A stretch of 54,689 bases of DNA from CAYREV01 sp964423345. Lineage in GTDB: Bacteria > Bacteroidota > Rhodothermia > Balneolales > Balneolaceae. The notes under the pieces were generated by a model. It worked only from the letters and a program-made list of their open reading frames with translations. It was not told the DNA's origin and ran no database searches. The stretch covers positions 1 through 54,689 of the forward strand of contig CAYREV010000019.1 of NCBI GenBank assembly GCA_964423345.1, written 5' to 3'. The translations under genes and the position numbers were made by a program. Each line of letters opens with the position of its first letter. The stretch's first letter is position 1. Shown here in pieces: positions 15,662-23,576 of this stretch.

Positions 15662-17161
15662 ATGGATCGAAATATGAGATGGTATCCGGTATTATGTACT
15701 GTGCTATTCGTTTTAGGATGCTCGGGCAGTCCACGGGGCGACTTAATAATACAAAACACCAATATAATTGACGTGGAAAACGGACGGGTCCTGCAAGGAC
15801 AGTCTGTTTCTATCAGAGGCAGAAAGATAGTAAGTATTGAATCCGAGGTCATGCACCCATCTTCTGAAGATATAAAGATTATTGACGGTAGCGGAAAATA
15901 CCTGATTCCCGGCTTTTGGGACATGCATTCTCACACATGGAACGCTGAATATACTAGAAAGGTCGTATTTCCACTTGAAATTGCCCATGGAGTGGTGGGC
16001 ATTCGCAATATGGCCGGCGACTGCTACGGGGACCGTTTGGATTGTGTTAACTGTGCCCGTTATGAACAGATTCAGGAGATGAGGCGGGACATTCGGGAAG
16101 GGGCTCTAATCGGTCCAGAAATCCACAATGCGTCTACATTTTTAGACGGTCGCCATACCATTAAAAAAGAATCAATTATTATCACAACTCCGAAACAAGG
16201 CAGGAAAGCGGTCATCAAACACAAGAAGGAGAATTTTGACCTTTTAAAAGTGTACGATTATTTGACTCCTGATGTTTTCTCTGCAATAGCTGAGGAAGCA
16301 AAAAAACAACAGATTCCTTTTGCGGGCCACGTGCCCTGGACCATTACAGTTGAAGAAGCGTCCGAAGCAGGATTAAAAAGCATTGAACATGGTTTTGGGC
16401 TCATTATTGCTGTTTCCGGAAAGGAGGAAACCTTTACCGGGGAACGGATACAAGCGCTTCAAAGGGATCAATTTACAAGACAAGATCGCTTTGAATTACA
16501 ATCCGATCAGATGAGACGTATCATTAACAGGGATCAAAGGGCTTTCACATTTGTTGATTCCTTATTCCGGGATTTAACCCGGACTTTGCAAGAAAATAAT
16601 ACTTGGTTAGTTCCAACTTTTGCAATGAATTTTCGTGGTCATCGTTACAGTGAGATTGCTGATCATGATATGATGAAATACTTGCCTCCTACAAAAAGGG
16701 AACAGTGGAACCGGGCACTCGAAAATTTCAGCAATGCTCCTGATAATTTAAAATTGTTCAGCCGGCTTCATGGTACTACTCTACAGCGTATGATCAATAA
16801 AATGCATAATGCTAGTGTCGGAATTTTGGCGGGAACCGATTGCGATGTGGATCTGATCGTTCCGGGATTTCATTTGCATCAGGAATTACAGTTTATGGTA
16901 GAAGCGGGGCTGACTCCACTAGAGGCCCTGCAAACAGCCACATTGAATGCTGCACAATATTTCAAGAAAGCTTCGGAGATGGGCACCATCGAAGAAGGGA
17001 AACGGGCTGACATGGTATTGTTAGAGGCCAATCCGCTTGAAAATATTATGAACACGCAGCGTATTAGAGCGGTCCTTTCCGGCGGACGTCTGTACAACCG
17101 GTCCGATCTTGACCGGCTTTTGAAAGAAGTTGAGGATATAAATTATCAGACCAGGAAGTAA
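15662..17161 (+). CDS. Amidohydrolase-family metalloenzyme, lipoprotein
   Basis: 499 aa; imidazolonepropionase/Xaa-Pro dipeptidase-like branch of the amidohydrolase superfamily. A short leader with lipobox FVLGCSG (Cys about 20) predicts an envelope lipoprotein. Metal-ligand set: MHSHT (HxH), LLKVYDYL (lysine bridge), FAGHVP, SIEHGF and AGTDCD. The typical C-terminal turn PLEALQTATLNAAQYF..GTIEEGKRADMVLLEANPL is complete. Likely hydrolyses peptide-like or cyclic amide bonds; substrate unknown. Composition is AT-rich compared with the three similar enzymes in this window, and palindromic repeats follow it, so it may belong to the acquired region. Confidence 0.87.
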   Translation: MDRNMRWYPVLCTVLFVLGCSGSPRGDLIIQNTNIIDVENGRVLQGQSVSIRGRKIVSIESEVMHPSSEDIKIIDGSGKYLIPGFWDMHSHTWNAEYTRKVVFPLEIAHGVVGIRNMAGDCYGDRLDCVNCARYEQIQEMRRDIREGALIGPEIHNASTFLDGRHTIKKESIIITTPKQGRKAVIKHKKENFDLLKVYDYLTPDVFSAIAEEAKKQQIPFAGHVPWTITVEEASEAGLKSIEHGFGLIIAVSGKEETFTGERIQALQRDQFTRQDRFELQSDQMRRIINRDQRAFTFVDSLFRDLTRTLQENNTWLVPTFAMNFRGHRYSEIADHDMMKYLPPTKREQWNRALENFSNAPDNLKLFSRLHGTTLQRMINKMHNASVGILAGTDCDVDLIVPGFHLHQELQFMVEAGLTPLEALQTATLNAAQYFKKASEMGTIEEGKRADMVLLEANPLENIMNTQRIRAVLSGGRLYNRSDLDRLLKEVEDINYQTRK

Positions 17162-17220
17162 TAGTGAAAACTTACTGGGTTCCCTTATCATCAATGTAAA
17201 TTTTAATGCCCCGGCATATC

Positions 17221-17314
17221 CCCTCTGTGGAATCCCAAAAAGCGGGGCCACCTACGGTGGCATTCCACGGGGCGTGCCCTCTGTGGTATCCCAAAAAGCG
17301 GGGCCTTTATACCG
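17221..17314. repeat. Three-way-junction palindromic element, copy D plus partial copy
   Basis: Full copy: outer GTGGAAT (17227-17233)/ATTCCAC (17262-17268), arm 1 CCC..GGG, arm 2 GCCACC-TAC-GGTGGC (17247-17261), which has the same stem as copy C but a different loop. A second half-element begins at 17277 (CCCTCTGTGGTATCCC) and repeats the left arm and first hairpin, then ends TATACCG as in copy B. Rightmost copy in the acquired region. Confidence 0.7.
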
Positions 17315-17346
17315 TTTTGTTATTCGTAATGCAGCTGCAGACGGTA

Positions 17347-18747
17347 TTACTTTGCCGGTTCGATGTTTTGGTTCACCCTGAAGAAATTATCGAGGTCGTA
17401 TTCAGCCTTGATCGAAGAAAGACGTTTATAAATGGCATCCCCATAGGCCTCCCGAACCCGTTGAGAATCATCGTCTGAATCAAGAAAATTCACATACACC
17501 CCCTCCCGGAACGGCTTCAAAGCATTAAAAAATCTGCGTGTCCAGGCCGTATCCGCTTCGGCATACTCCTCCCCTGCCCTCCACACGCCATTTATATTAA
17601 TATTATGGCTTGCATTTCGGCCGGCGTAGGCGGTAGACTCATCAGGAACCCGCTTGACAGCCCCACCCTGATGAAACATCACGCAATACGATCGGGGAGA
17701 CGTTGCAGAGAAAGCGTGATCCGTCATTGCATCGATAAGGGAGTCCGAAAGCCTGGGTAGATCGGTTGACTTCCAATAATATTCCCAGCCGTGGGGTACC
17801 GTGGAATCGAGACTTCCCTGGTGCGCCAGGTAAGGCTTTGCAGCAACCAGGTCGATCAACGGCGAACCGAATTTACGTAACGGACGCAGCACTTTTTTCC
17901 CCTCCTCCGGGGAAGCCGCCCAGCAGGTATTGATTGCCACCGAAGGCTGCCAATGAAGATGTTCAGGAATAACCGGCAAGGGTGGTATCGTCCCGAATCG
18001 GACTACCGTCCCCAAATCGTCGGGAGTATCATATATGAAATCCCGGTAGAATCGCATCACCTTATCTGCATCTTCCGCCTTCCAGAATATAGGACCGGCC
18101 AACACTTCCGGGCCAACCGGATGCAGTTGAAACTCAAAGGAGGTGACTACTCCAAAATTACCGCCCCCACCCCGCAGTGCCCAGAATAGATCGGGGTGAT
18201 TATCCTCAGAAATGCGCAGGAATTCACCATCTGCCGTTACGATATGGGCAGAAACCAGGTTGTCAACCGTAAGTCCGTGTTTACGCATCAGCCAACCGAT
18301 CCCGCCTCCCAGGGTCAACCCTCCCACCCCGGTATGGCTGACAATGCCCCCGGTCGTCGCCAGGCCATGGGCCTGGGTCTCATGATCTACATCGCTCCAC
18401 AAGGCCCCGCCCTGCACTTGCGCCAGCCGATTATCCGGGTCGACCCAGACTGATCGCATTCCGGAAAGATCCATTACCATTCCTCCATCACAGACTCCGG
18501 TTCCGGCCACATTATGTCCCCCGCCACGCACTGCAAGAAGAGCGTTATGGTCACGGGCAAAGTTAACGGTCTGAATTACGTCCGAGGCACCCTGGCAGCG
18601 GACGATCAAACCGGGCCGCTTATCGATCATCCCATTCCAGACCTGGCGTGCAGAATGGTAGTTATCATCCCCGGGGGTAATAATTGATCCGCGAATTGAA
18701 GAGCTCAGCTCATTTAAGGAAGCCTCATCTATAGGTAAAGTCTCCAT
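17347..18747 (-). CDS. Berberine-bridge-type FAD-linked oxidase (FAD_binding_4 + BBE)
   Basis: 466-aa flavoprotein of the PCMH/VAO superfamily. The N-terminal FAD domain contains RGGGHNVAGTGVCDGG with the histidine that carries 8-alpha-linked FAD, and GVGGLTLGGGIGWLMRKHGL. The C-terminal BBE segment ends NFFRVNQNIEP. Bicovalent members also bind FAD through cysteine where this protein has IVSHTGVGG, with no cysteine, so single covalent attachment is expected. No export signal, so cytoplasmic. Related enzymes oxidise sugars, alkaloids or polyketide intermediates; substrate not predictable. It converges on the amidohydrolase, with palindromic elements between. Confidence 0.88.
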   Translation of the reverse strand: METLPIDEASLNELSSSIRGSIITPGDDNYHSARQVWNGMIDKRPGLIVRCQGASDVIQTVNFARDHNALLAVRGGGHNVAGTGVCDGGMVMDLSGMRSVWVDPDNRLAQVQGGALWSDVDHETQAHGLATTGGIVSHTGVGGLTLGGGIGWLMRKHGLTVDNLVSAHIVTADGEFLRISEDNHPDLFWALRGGGGNFGVVTSFEFQLHPVGPEVLAGPIFWKAEDADKVMRFYRDFIYDTPDDLGTVVRFGTIPPLPVIPEHLHWQPSVAINTCWAASPEEGKKVLRPLRKFGSPLIDLVAAKPYLAHQGSLDSTVPHGWEYYWKSTDLPRLSDSLIDAMTDHAFSATSPRSYCVMFHQGGAVKRVPDESTAYAGRNASHNININGVWRAGEEYAEADTAWTRRFFNALKPFREGVYVNFLDSDDDSQRVREAYGDAIYKRLSSIKAEYDLDNFFRVNQNIEPAK

Positions 18748-19178
18748 GCCTTATAAGCTCATTAATAATGAATCATTTTATCATGGTCATTCAATGTACC
18801 TAAAATTAATCAAGAATACTTCAGACTGAGTGTTCGGGGGTGGAATGAACTTTTAGCTTAAAAGCAAGCTTTTGATTAACTCATAATATAGCTCTGAAAT
18901 AAATATCAATTTTCTGAGCTAAATTCTTATCTATCGGTAAGGATTTGTAAATATCAGTGATATACGAAATACCACAGGTAGGAACACTAGCATCAATTGC
19001 CAGCGGGGCCGAGACGAGGATATTTACTTTATCGTTTCGGGCTAACCTCAAAGCAAAAGGTGCTGATTTACATTTACTTACCCCATTTGAAATAAAATTT
19101 TCGTAATTAAATATAGGCAAAGCTAATACTTTGGCAGTAAAGCCGTGGTCGGATTTCTTTTAACTAAAATAAAATACG
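18748..19178. other. Gene-poor AT-rich spacer
   Basis: 431 bases without a convincing gene. A 79-codon frame on the minus strand (18881-19120) has no recognisable domain, no ribosome-binding sequence and no conserved look, and is probably chance. The promoters for the flanking divergent genes must lie here. Confidence 0.6.
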
Positions 19179-19658
19179 ATGAAGCAGATAACATTACTTT
19201 TGGGAGTTCTACTTTTCCTCTCTTCATGTACCCAAAGCGGGGAAAAAACCTATAATGAAAACGCCGTTAAACAGGAAATACTGAAAATGGGCGAGTCGGT
19301 TGTCCGGGCCTTGAACGAAGCCGATACGGAAACGCTTGTAAGGGATTATTGGAAATCGGATTCCGCCCTGTTTTTAATAGACGGTAACAAAATAGAGGGA
19401 TACGATAAGATCCGATCGGCAATGGAAGATATACCAAACCGGCGGAAAAACCTGGTTCTTGAGGTGGATAATGAACGGGTCATCATTTTATCCGATAATA
19501 CAGCCCTCCACGTGGTCCAGTTCCACGAGCAGGTAACCCATTTGGATGATAGTATTTCCAAAGGAAAGGGAGTGTGGTCGACAGTTTACAAGAAGATAAA
19601 AGACGACTGGAAGATAATAATGGTCCATGAATCCCATTTGAAAAACGGGAATAACTGA
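19179..19658 (+). CDS. NTF2-like lipoprotein
   Basis: 159 aa with lipoprotein signal (MKQITLLLGVLLFLSSC, lipobox Cys17) and one NTF2/SnoaL-like domain: ALNEADTETLVRDYWKSDSALFLIDG, EGYDKIRSAMEDI and the terminal strands KIKDDWKIIMVHESH. The C-terminal HESH may form part of a binding pocket. Envelope-located, of unknown function. Same length and layout as the cassette protein at 13468. Followed by a strong terminator, so it is monocistronic. Confidence 0.8.
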   Translation: MKQITLLLGVLLFLSSCTQSGEKTYNENAVKQEILKMGESVVRALNEADTETLVRDYWKSDSALFLIDGNKIEGYDKIRSAMEDIPNRRKNLVLEVDNERVIILSDNTALHVVQFHEQVTHLDDSISKGKGVWSTVYKKIKDDWKIIMVHESHLKNGNN

Positions 19659-19718
19659 GCTACCTCCCCTTACACCCTGGCCTCCCTCTCTCCAGCAACG
19701 CCGGATCATTCAAATAAA

Positions 19719-19749
19719 AAAATCCCGGGAGTATCCGTCCCGGGATTTT
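19719..19749. terminator. Bidirectional-looking rho-independent terminator
   Basis: AAAATCCCGGGA (19719-19730) and TCCCGGGATTTT (19738-19749) form a perfect 12-bp stem with a seven-base loop, flanked by A and T tracts. Ends the NTF2-like lipoprotein transcript. Confidence 0.9.
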
Positions 19750-19780
19750 AAATGCTTTAGGTTTCAGCATTTAGGAGTGA

Positions 19781-19796
19781 CTAGTTGACTAACTAG
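19781..19796. promoter_or_regulatory. Inverted repeat upstream of ogt
   Basis: CTAGTT-GACT-AACTAG is a perfect 6-4-6 palindrome 114 bases upstream of the ogt start. Possible operator; the binding protein is unknown. Confidence 0.3.
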
Positions 19797-19910
19797 ATTA
19801 GGGTCTTAAGAGTATGTCATATGTTTCTGTATACAAGAGGGATGAAGCAGGCTAATGTTACAAATTAATTTTTCTTTACTTCTGCGGCCTTTTTTGCCAT
19901 AATTCGAACT

Positions 19911-20378
19911 ATGAAAGAGATGATATTTGAAAGCCCCGTGGGACCCCTGCTGCTGCAGGCGGACGGCGGCGGACTCAAAGCCCTGTCTTTTCTCCGCCAG
20001 GAGGAGATAAAGAACGTATCTACGGGCGTCAGCCCCATCCTCAGCAGAGCCTTTGAACAGCTTAACGCCTATTTTGAGGGGGAACGAACAACCTTTGAAA
20101 TTCCCCTGGCCCCGGAAGGAACCGATTTCCAGCACAAGGTATGGAAGGAACTGCAGCAAATACCCTACGGCAGTACCACTACCTACGGAGAGCTATCCGC
20201 CAAGCTCGGAGATGAAAAGGCCATACGCGCCGTAGGCCGGGCAAACGGTGAAAACCCCATACCCATCATTATCCCCTGCCACCGCGTGGTCGGAGCACAG
20301 GGCAAACTGGTCGGCTATGCGGGGGGATTACAGCGTAAAAAATGGCTGCTCAAACATGAGGGAGTCCTGCTCCTGTAG
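19911..20378 (+). CDS. ogt: Methylated-DNA-protein-cysteine methyltransferase
   Basis: 155-aa suicide DNA repair protein that removes methyl groups from O6-methylguanine or O4-methylthymine in cytoplasmic DNA. It has the short N-terminal domain beginning MKEMIFESPVGPLLL and the complete C-terminal ATase domain: DFQHKVWKELQQIPYG, helix-turn-helix region AIRAVGRANGENP, and active site IPCHRVVGAQG with acceptor Cys123. Length matches stand-alone Ogt proteins; there is no Ada AraC domain. It appears to be a single-gene unit between a terminator and a structured intergenic region. Confidence 0.95.
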   Translation: MKEMIFESPVGPLLLQADGGGLKALSFLRQEEIKNVSTGVSPILSRAFEQLNAYFEGERTTFEIPLAPEGTDFQHKVWKELQQIPYGSTTTYGELSAKLGDEKAIRAVGRANGENPIPIIIPCHRVVGAQGKLVGYAGGLQRKKWLLKHEGVLLL

Positions 20379-20404
20379 CTTAAAATTATTTTACTGAAGC
20401 TTCC

Positions 20405-20482
20405 ATCCCTGTTGTGTACATTGGTGAGTTCCCGGAGCCGGGAAGCGGATTACGATTTTAGATCAATCCTGAAAACAGGGAT
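20405..20482 (+). promoter_or_regulatory. Nested inverted repeats in the leader of the next amidohydrolase gene
   Basis: ATCCCTGTT (20405-20413) pairs with AACAGGGAT (20474-20482), enclosing a perfect inner hairpin TTCCCGG-AG-CCGGGAA (20429-20444). The element sits 36 bases before the downstream start, so it may be a structured 5' leader, or an ogt terminator for the inner part. Confidence 0.35.
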
Positions 20483-20518
20483 AGCTGAATTTCAACTTTA
20501 AATTATCGTACAAGCATT

Positions 20519-22111
20519 ATGTTTAGGAAATTTCTTCTTTTGAGTACTCTCCTGTTTATGGGTACCTACCTGAATGCCACCGCTCAAATTAAGGAAGCCC
20601 CTCAGCGGACCGCGGGCGAAGGCCCTTACGAACGCCTGATCATACGCGGTGCCATGCTGGTGGACGGGACGGGATCCCCTCCCATGGGCCCGGTCGACAT
20701 TGTGGTCGAAGAAAACAGGATCCGTTCGGTAAAAAATGTCGGATATCCGGGCATCCCCATCAAGGAGAGCAGGCGGCCCGAAGCCGGCCCCGACACCCGC
20801 GAAATTAATGCGGAGGGCATGTATGTGCTGCCCGGCTTCATCGATATGCACGCCCACACCGGCGGATCGGCCCAGGGAACCCCGGCCGAATACGTCTACA
20901 AGCTCTGGATGGCACATGGCATCACGACCGTACGGGAGCCGGGCTCCTTTAACGGGATGGACTGGACCCTGCGCCAGAAAGAGCGAAGCAGCAAAAACGA
21001 GATCACCGCTCCCCGCATCTTTGCTTACATAGGCTTCGGCATGGGGCATGAGGGACCCATAACGACGCCCGAACAGGCACGCGAGTGGGTGCAGATGATC
21101 CATAAGAAGGGGGCCGACGGCATCAAGTTTTTCGGGGCACCGCGGCCCATCTATGCCGCCGCCATCGACGAAGCCAACAAGCTGGGTATGGGCACCATGA
21201 CGCACCACGCCCAGACGCGGGTGGTGTACAACAACGCCCTCGAATCGGCCCGGCTGGGGCTTACCAGCGTCACCCACTGGTACGGAGTGCCCGAGTCGAT
21301 GTTTACCGACCAGGTGATACAGGATTACCCGCTAGACTACAACTACAGCAACGAGCAGCACCGCTTCGAAGAGGCCGGAAAGCTCTGGAAACAGGCTGCA
21401 AAACCCTATTCGGATACCTGGAACCGGGTCATGAACGAGATGATCGAACTGGACCTCACCATGAACCCCACCTTTACCATCTACGAGGCCAGCCGGGACC
21501 TGTCCGCCCAGCGGCGGGCCGAGTGGCATGAGAAATACACCCTCCCCTCCTTATGGGAGTTCTACAAGCCCAGCCGTATCTCCCACGGCTCCTACTGGCT
21601 CAACTGGGGCACCGAACAGGAAGTAGCCTGTAAGGAAAACTTCGACCTGTGGTTTGAATTTATCAACGAATACAAGAACCGCGGGGGACGCGTCACCCTG
21701 GGATCCGACGCCGGGTACATCTACAAGCTGTACGGATTCGGCTACATACAGGAGATGGAGCTGTTCCGCGAAGCGGGTTTTCATCCTCTTGAGATATTTC
21801 AGTCTGCCTCCCTCAAGGCGGCCGAAGTCCTGAATATGGACCACCGCCTCGGGACCATCGAGGTGGGTAAACTGGCCGATATGGTCATCGTCGACGCCAA
21901 CCCCCTCGCCAACCTCAAGGTGCTCTACGGCACCGGTGCCATCCGGGTGAATGAGGGCAACGAGCCGGTACGCGTCGGGGGCGTCAAGTATACCATCAAG
22001 GATGGTATCGTCTACGACGCTAAAAAACTGCTGGACGAGGTGGCCGAAATAGTTCGCAAAGCAAAAGAGGAAAAAAATTATGAAATTACCCAGCCCGGCC
22101 AGGACTATTGA
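20519..22111 (+). CDS. Secreted amidohydrolase-family metalloenzyme
   Basis: 530 aa with signal peptide (MFRKFLLLSTLLFMGTYLNATAQ). Amidohydrolase superfamily: DMHAHTGG (HxH), GIKFFGAP region (Lys), MTHHAQT, SVTHWYG, and GSDAGYIYK (Asp). A C-terminal composite domain includes LEIFQSASLKAAEVLNM..LGTIEVGKLADMVIVDANPL. Compared with the related enzymes here it has an added region (about residues 250-370) with YDPLD-like aromatic and charged stretches. Periplasmic; peptide or cyclic-amide substrate presumed from the family. The GC-rich codon use matches the core genome. Confidence 0.88.
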   Translation: MFRKFLLLSTLLFMGTYLNATAQIKEAPQRTAGEGPYERLIIRGAMLVDGTGSPPMGPVDIVVEENRIRSVKNVGYPGIPIKESRRPEAGPDTREINAEGMYVLPGFIDMHAHTGGSAQGTPAEYVYKLWMAHGITTVREPGSFNGMDWTLRQKERSSKNEITAPRIFAYIGFGMGHEGPITTPEQAREWVQMIHKKGADGIKFFGAPRPIYAAAIDEANKLGMGTMTHHAQTRVVYNNALESARLGLTSVTHWYGVPESMFTDQVIQDYPLDYNYSNEQHRFEEAGKLWKQAAKPYSDTWNRVMNEMIELDLTMNPTFTIYEASRDLSAQRRAEWHEKYTLPSLWEFYKPSRISHGSYWLNWGTEQEVACKENFDLWFEFINEYKNRGGRVTLGSDAGYIYKLYGFGYIQEMELFREAGFHPLEIFQSASLKAAEVLNMDHRLGTIEVGKLADMVIVDANPLANLKVLYGTGAIRVNEGNEPVRVGGVKYTIKDGIVYDAKKLLDEVAEIVRKAKEEKNYEITQPGQDY

Positions 22112-22198
22112 TCCGGCTGCAGTAATTCGGTACTGAACAATTACTCCTTATCCGGGTATAAGTATTACAACACAAACCAGAATAAATATCCAGGTATC

Positions 22199-22681
22199 AT
22201 GAAGAAAATTATTGCTACATCGGTCATCTGTTTCTCCCTGCTTCTTATCAGCCAGTCTGCCTTCGCCCAGCAAAGCGGCATCGGCGTCGGAGCCGTCATC
22301 AACGGGCCTACGGGGCTCAGCTACAAGGCATGGATTGCCGATGACGTAGCCGTAGCCGGTGCAGTCACCTTCAGTTTCGGCGACGGCATTGACCAGTTTT
22401 ATACCCACGCCGATGTACTGTTGCATAACGACACGGTGCTCGACGGCATCAACCCCCAAAATGCATACTTTTCGGTCTACTACGGCGGCGGGGTATCGCT
22501 TAACTTTTTCAACGATCCTGCATTTGAGGAAATTGCCATCAGGGTGCCCGCGGGACTTAATTACGGACTCATTGAGGCCCCACTGGAGGCTTTCTTCGAG
22601 CTGGCCCCGACCATACAGTTTATTGACAACACCCGGTTTTATTTCTCCGGGGCCCTGGGCTTCAGATATTACCTGAATTAA
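22199..22681 (+). CDS. Small outer-membrane beta-barrel protein
   Basis: 160 aa with signal peptide (MKKIIATSVICFSLLLISQSAFAQ). The mature part shows amphipathic beta strands with turn glycines (GIGVGAVINGPTGLSYKAWI, YFSVYYGGGVSLNFF) and ends with a strand YFSGALGFRYYLN terminating in an aromatic residue and asparagine, consistent with a small eight-stranded barrel. Function unknown; related small barrels serve as structural or ligand-binding envelope proteins. Starts 88 bases after the amidohydrolase and may be cotranscribed with it. Confidence 0.8.
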   Translation: MKKIIATSVICFSLLLISQSAFAQQSGIGVGAVINGPTGLSYKAWIADDVAVAGAVTFSFGDGIDQFYTHADVLLHNDTVLDGINPQNAYFSVYYGGGVSLNFFNDPAFEEIAIRVPAGLNYGLIEAPLEAFFELAPTIQFIDNTRFYFSGALGFRYYLN

Positions 22682-22758
22682 CATATTCAAAGAAATCAAT
22701 ACCCTATATTGATGCTATCACTTCCGGCGGCACATGAGACCGGCTGCCCGGTGCAGTG

Positions 22759-23391
22759 ATGGCATCAAACCATCTTACCAAGCTTATACTTAATACGTTG
22801 AACTGGCATAGCCGCAGGGACCTCAGGAAAATACACCGGTGGGGAGCACTTCTCATAGCGCTCCCTTTTTTAATTGTATTGCTGTCGGGCCTCTTCCTTC
22901 AGGTTAAAAAAGAGTTTTCCTGGATACAGCCCCCCACCCGGGAAGGCAGCATTGCCTTTGAAACACCCCACATTACTTTCGAAGAGATACTTTCCATCGT
23001 CCACAGGGTACCCGAAGCAGGTGTCTCATCCTGGAAGGATATCGACCGGCTGGACGTGCGCCCCGACGACGGAGTGGTGAAGGTCCGGACTACGGACAAC
23101 TGGGAGGTGCAGATCGACCTGGGGACGGGCAAGGTTCTCTCCTCCATGCAGCGCAGGTCGGATATCATCGAAGCCATCCATGACGGATCCTGGTTTTTCG
23201 ACGGCGCCAAGCTGTGGATATTCCTGCCCTCGGCCGTGGTGGTGGCCATCCTCTGGATTACCGGCATATACCTCTTCTTCCTGCCCTATTTCGCCAAATG
23301 GCAAAACCGCAAGCGCCTGCGCGAACGGATCCGCAAACGGCGCGAGGGTAAAAAGGATGAATTTGAAACGCATGAAACGATGGCTCCCTAG
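22759..23391 (+). CDS. PepSY-associated membrane protein
   Basis: 210 aa. An N-terminal cytoplasmic segment with RKIHRWGALLIALPFLIVLLSGLFL gives the first helix of PepSY_TM proteins. It is followed by a periplasmic PepSY-like domain (about 60-145: FEEILSIVHRVPEAGVSSWKDIDRLDVRP and the strand VQIDLGTGKVL) and a second helix (about 152-178), with a highly basic C-terminal tail. GTG 22756 directly precedes ATG 22759; the ATG is taken as start. PepSY_TM proteins are associated with metalloprotein handling or ferric reduction; the role here is open. Faces the secreted peptidases. Confidence 0.85.
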   Translation: MASNHLTKLILNTLNWHSRRDLRKIHRWGALLIALPFLIVLLSGLFLQVKKEFSWIQPPTREGSIAFETPHITFEEILSIVHRVPEAGVSSWKDIDRLDVRPDDGVVKVRTTDNWEVQIDLGTGKVLSSMQRRSDIIEAIHDGSWFFDGAKLWIFLPSAVVVAILWITGIYLFFLPYFAKWQNRKRLRERIRKRREGKKDEFETHETMAP

Positions 23392-23412
23392 CTCACCGGA
23401 GACGCATGCCGC

Positions 23413-23471
23413 TTCAGCATGCCGGGCGTTCAATTCCCTCTATATGCTGAAACAACACGGAAATTCAGCAT
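23413..23471. repeat. Alternating 8-bp inverted repeats
   Basis: TTCAGCAT occurs at 23413-23420 and 23464-23471, with its complement ATGCTGAA at 23444-23451 between them, so two mutually exclusive hairpins are possible. Lies between converging genes. Confidence 0.4.
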
Positions 23472-23486
23472 GACACTCCCTTGTTT

Positions 23487-23514
23487 GATGCCATCTCTCG
23501 GGTGAGATGGCATC
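23487..23514. terminator. Hairpin between converging genes
   Basis: GATGCCATCTC (23487-23497) and GAGATGGCATC (23504-23514) form a perfect 11-bp stem with loop TCGGGT. No T run, so termination is likely but not classical. Immediately to the right (23535-23570) lies a CTGTGGTA..CCCC/GGGG sequence on the reverse strand, distantly like the palindromic elements at 7.6-17.3 kb. Confidence 0.5.
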
Positions 23515-23576
23515 TATAGGGTCGGGCCTACAAAGTGCAACACCCCTTCGGGGTACCACAGGCAGTGCACCCTTCC

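Noticed and set aside
18881..19120. 79-codon minus-strand ORF in the spacer
   Set aside because: No domain, no ribosome-binding signal, and AT-rich chance sequence is sufficient to explain it.
23535..23570. Fifth copy of the three-way-junction element on the reverse strand
   Set aside because: Shares CTGTGGTA..CCCC/GGGG only; outer stem and second arm do not match well enough to call.
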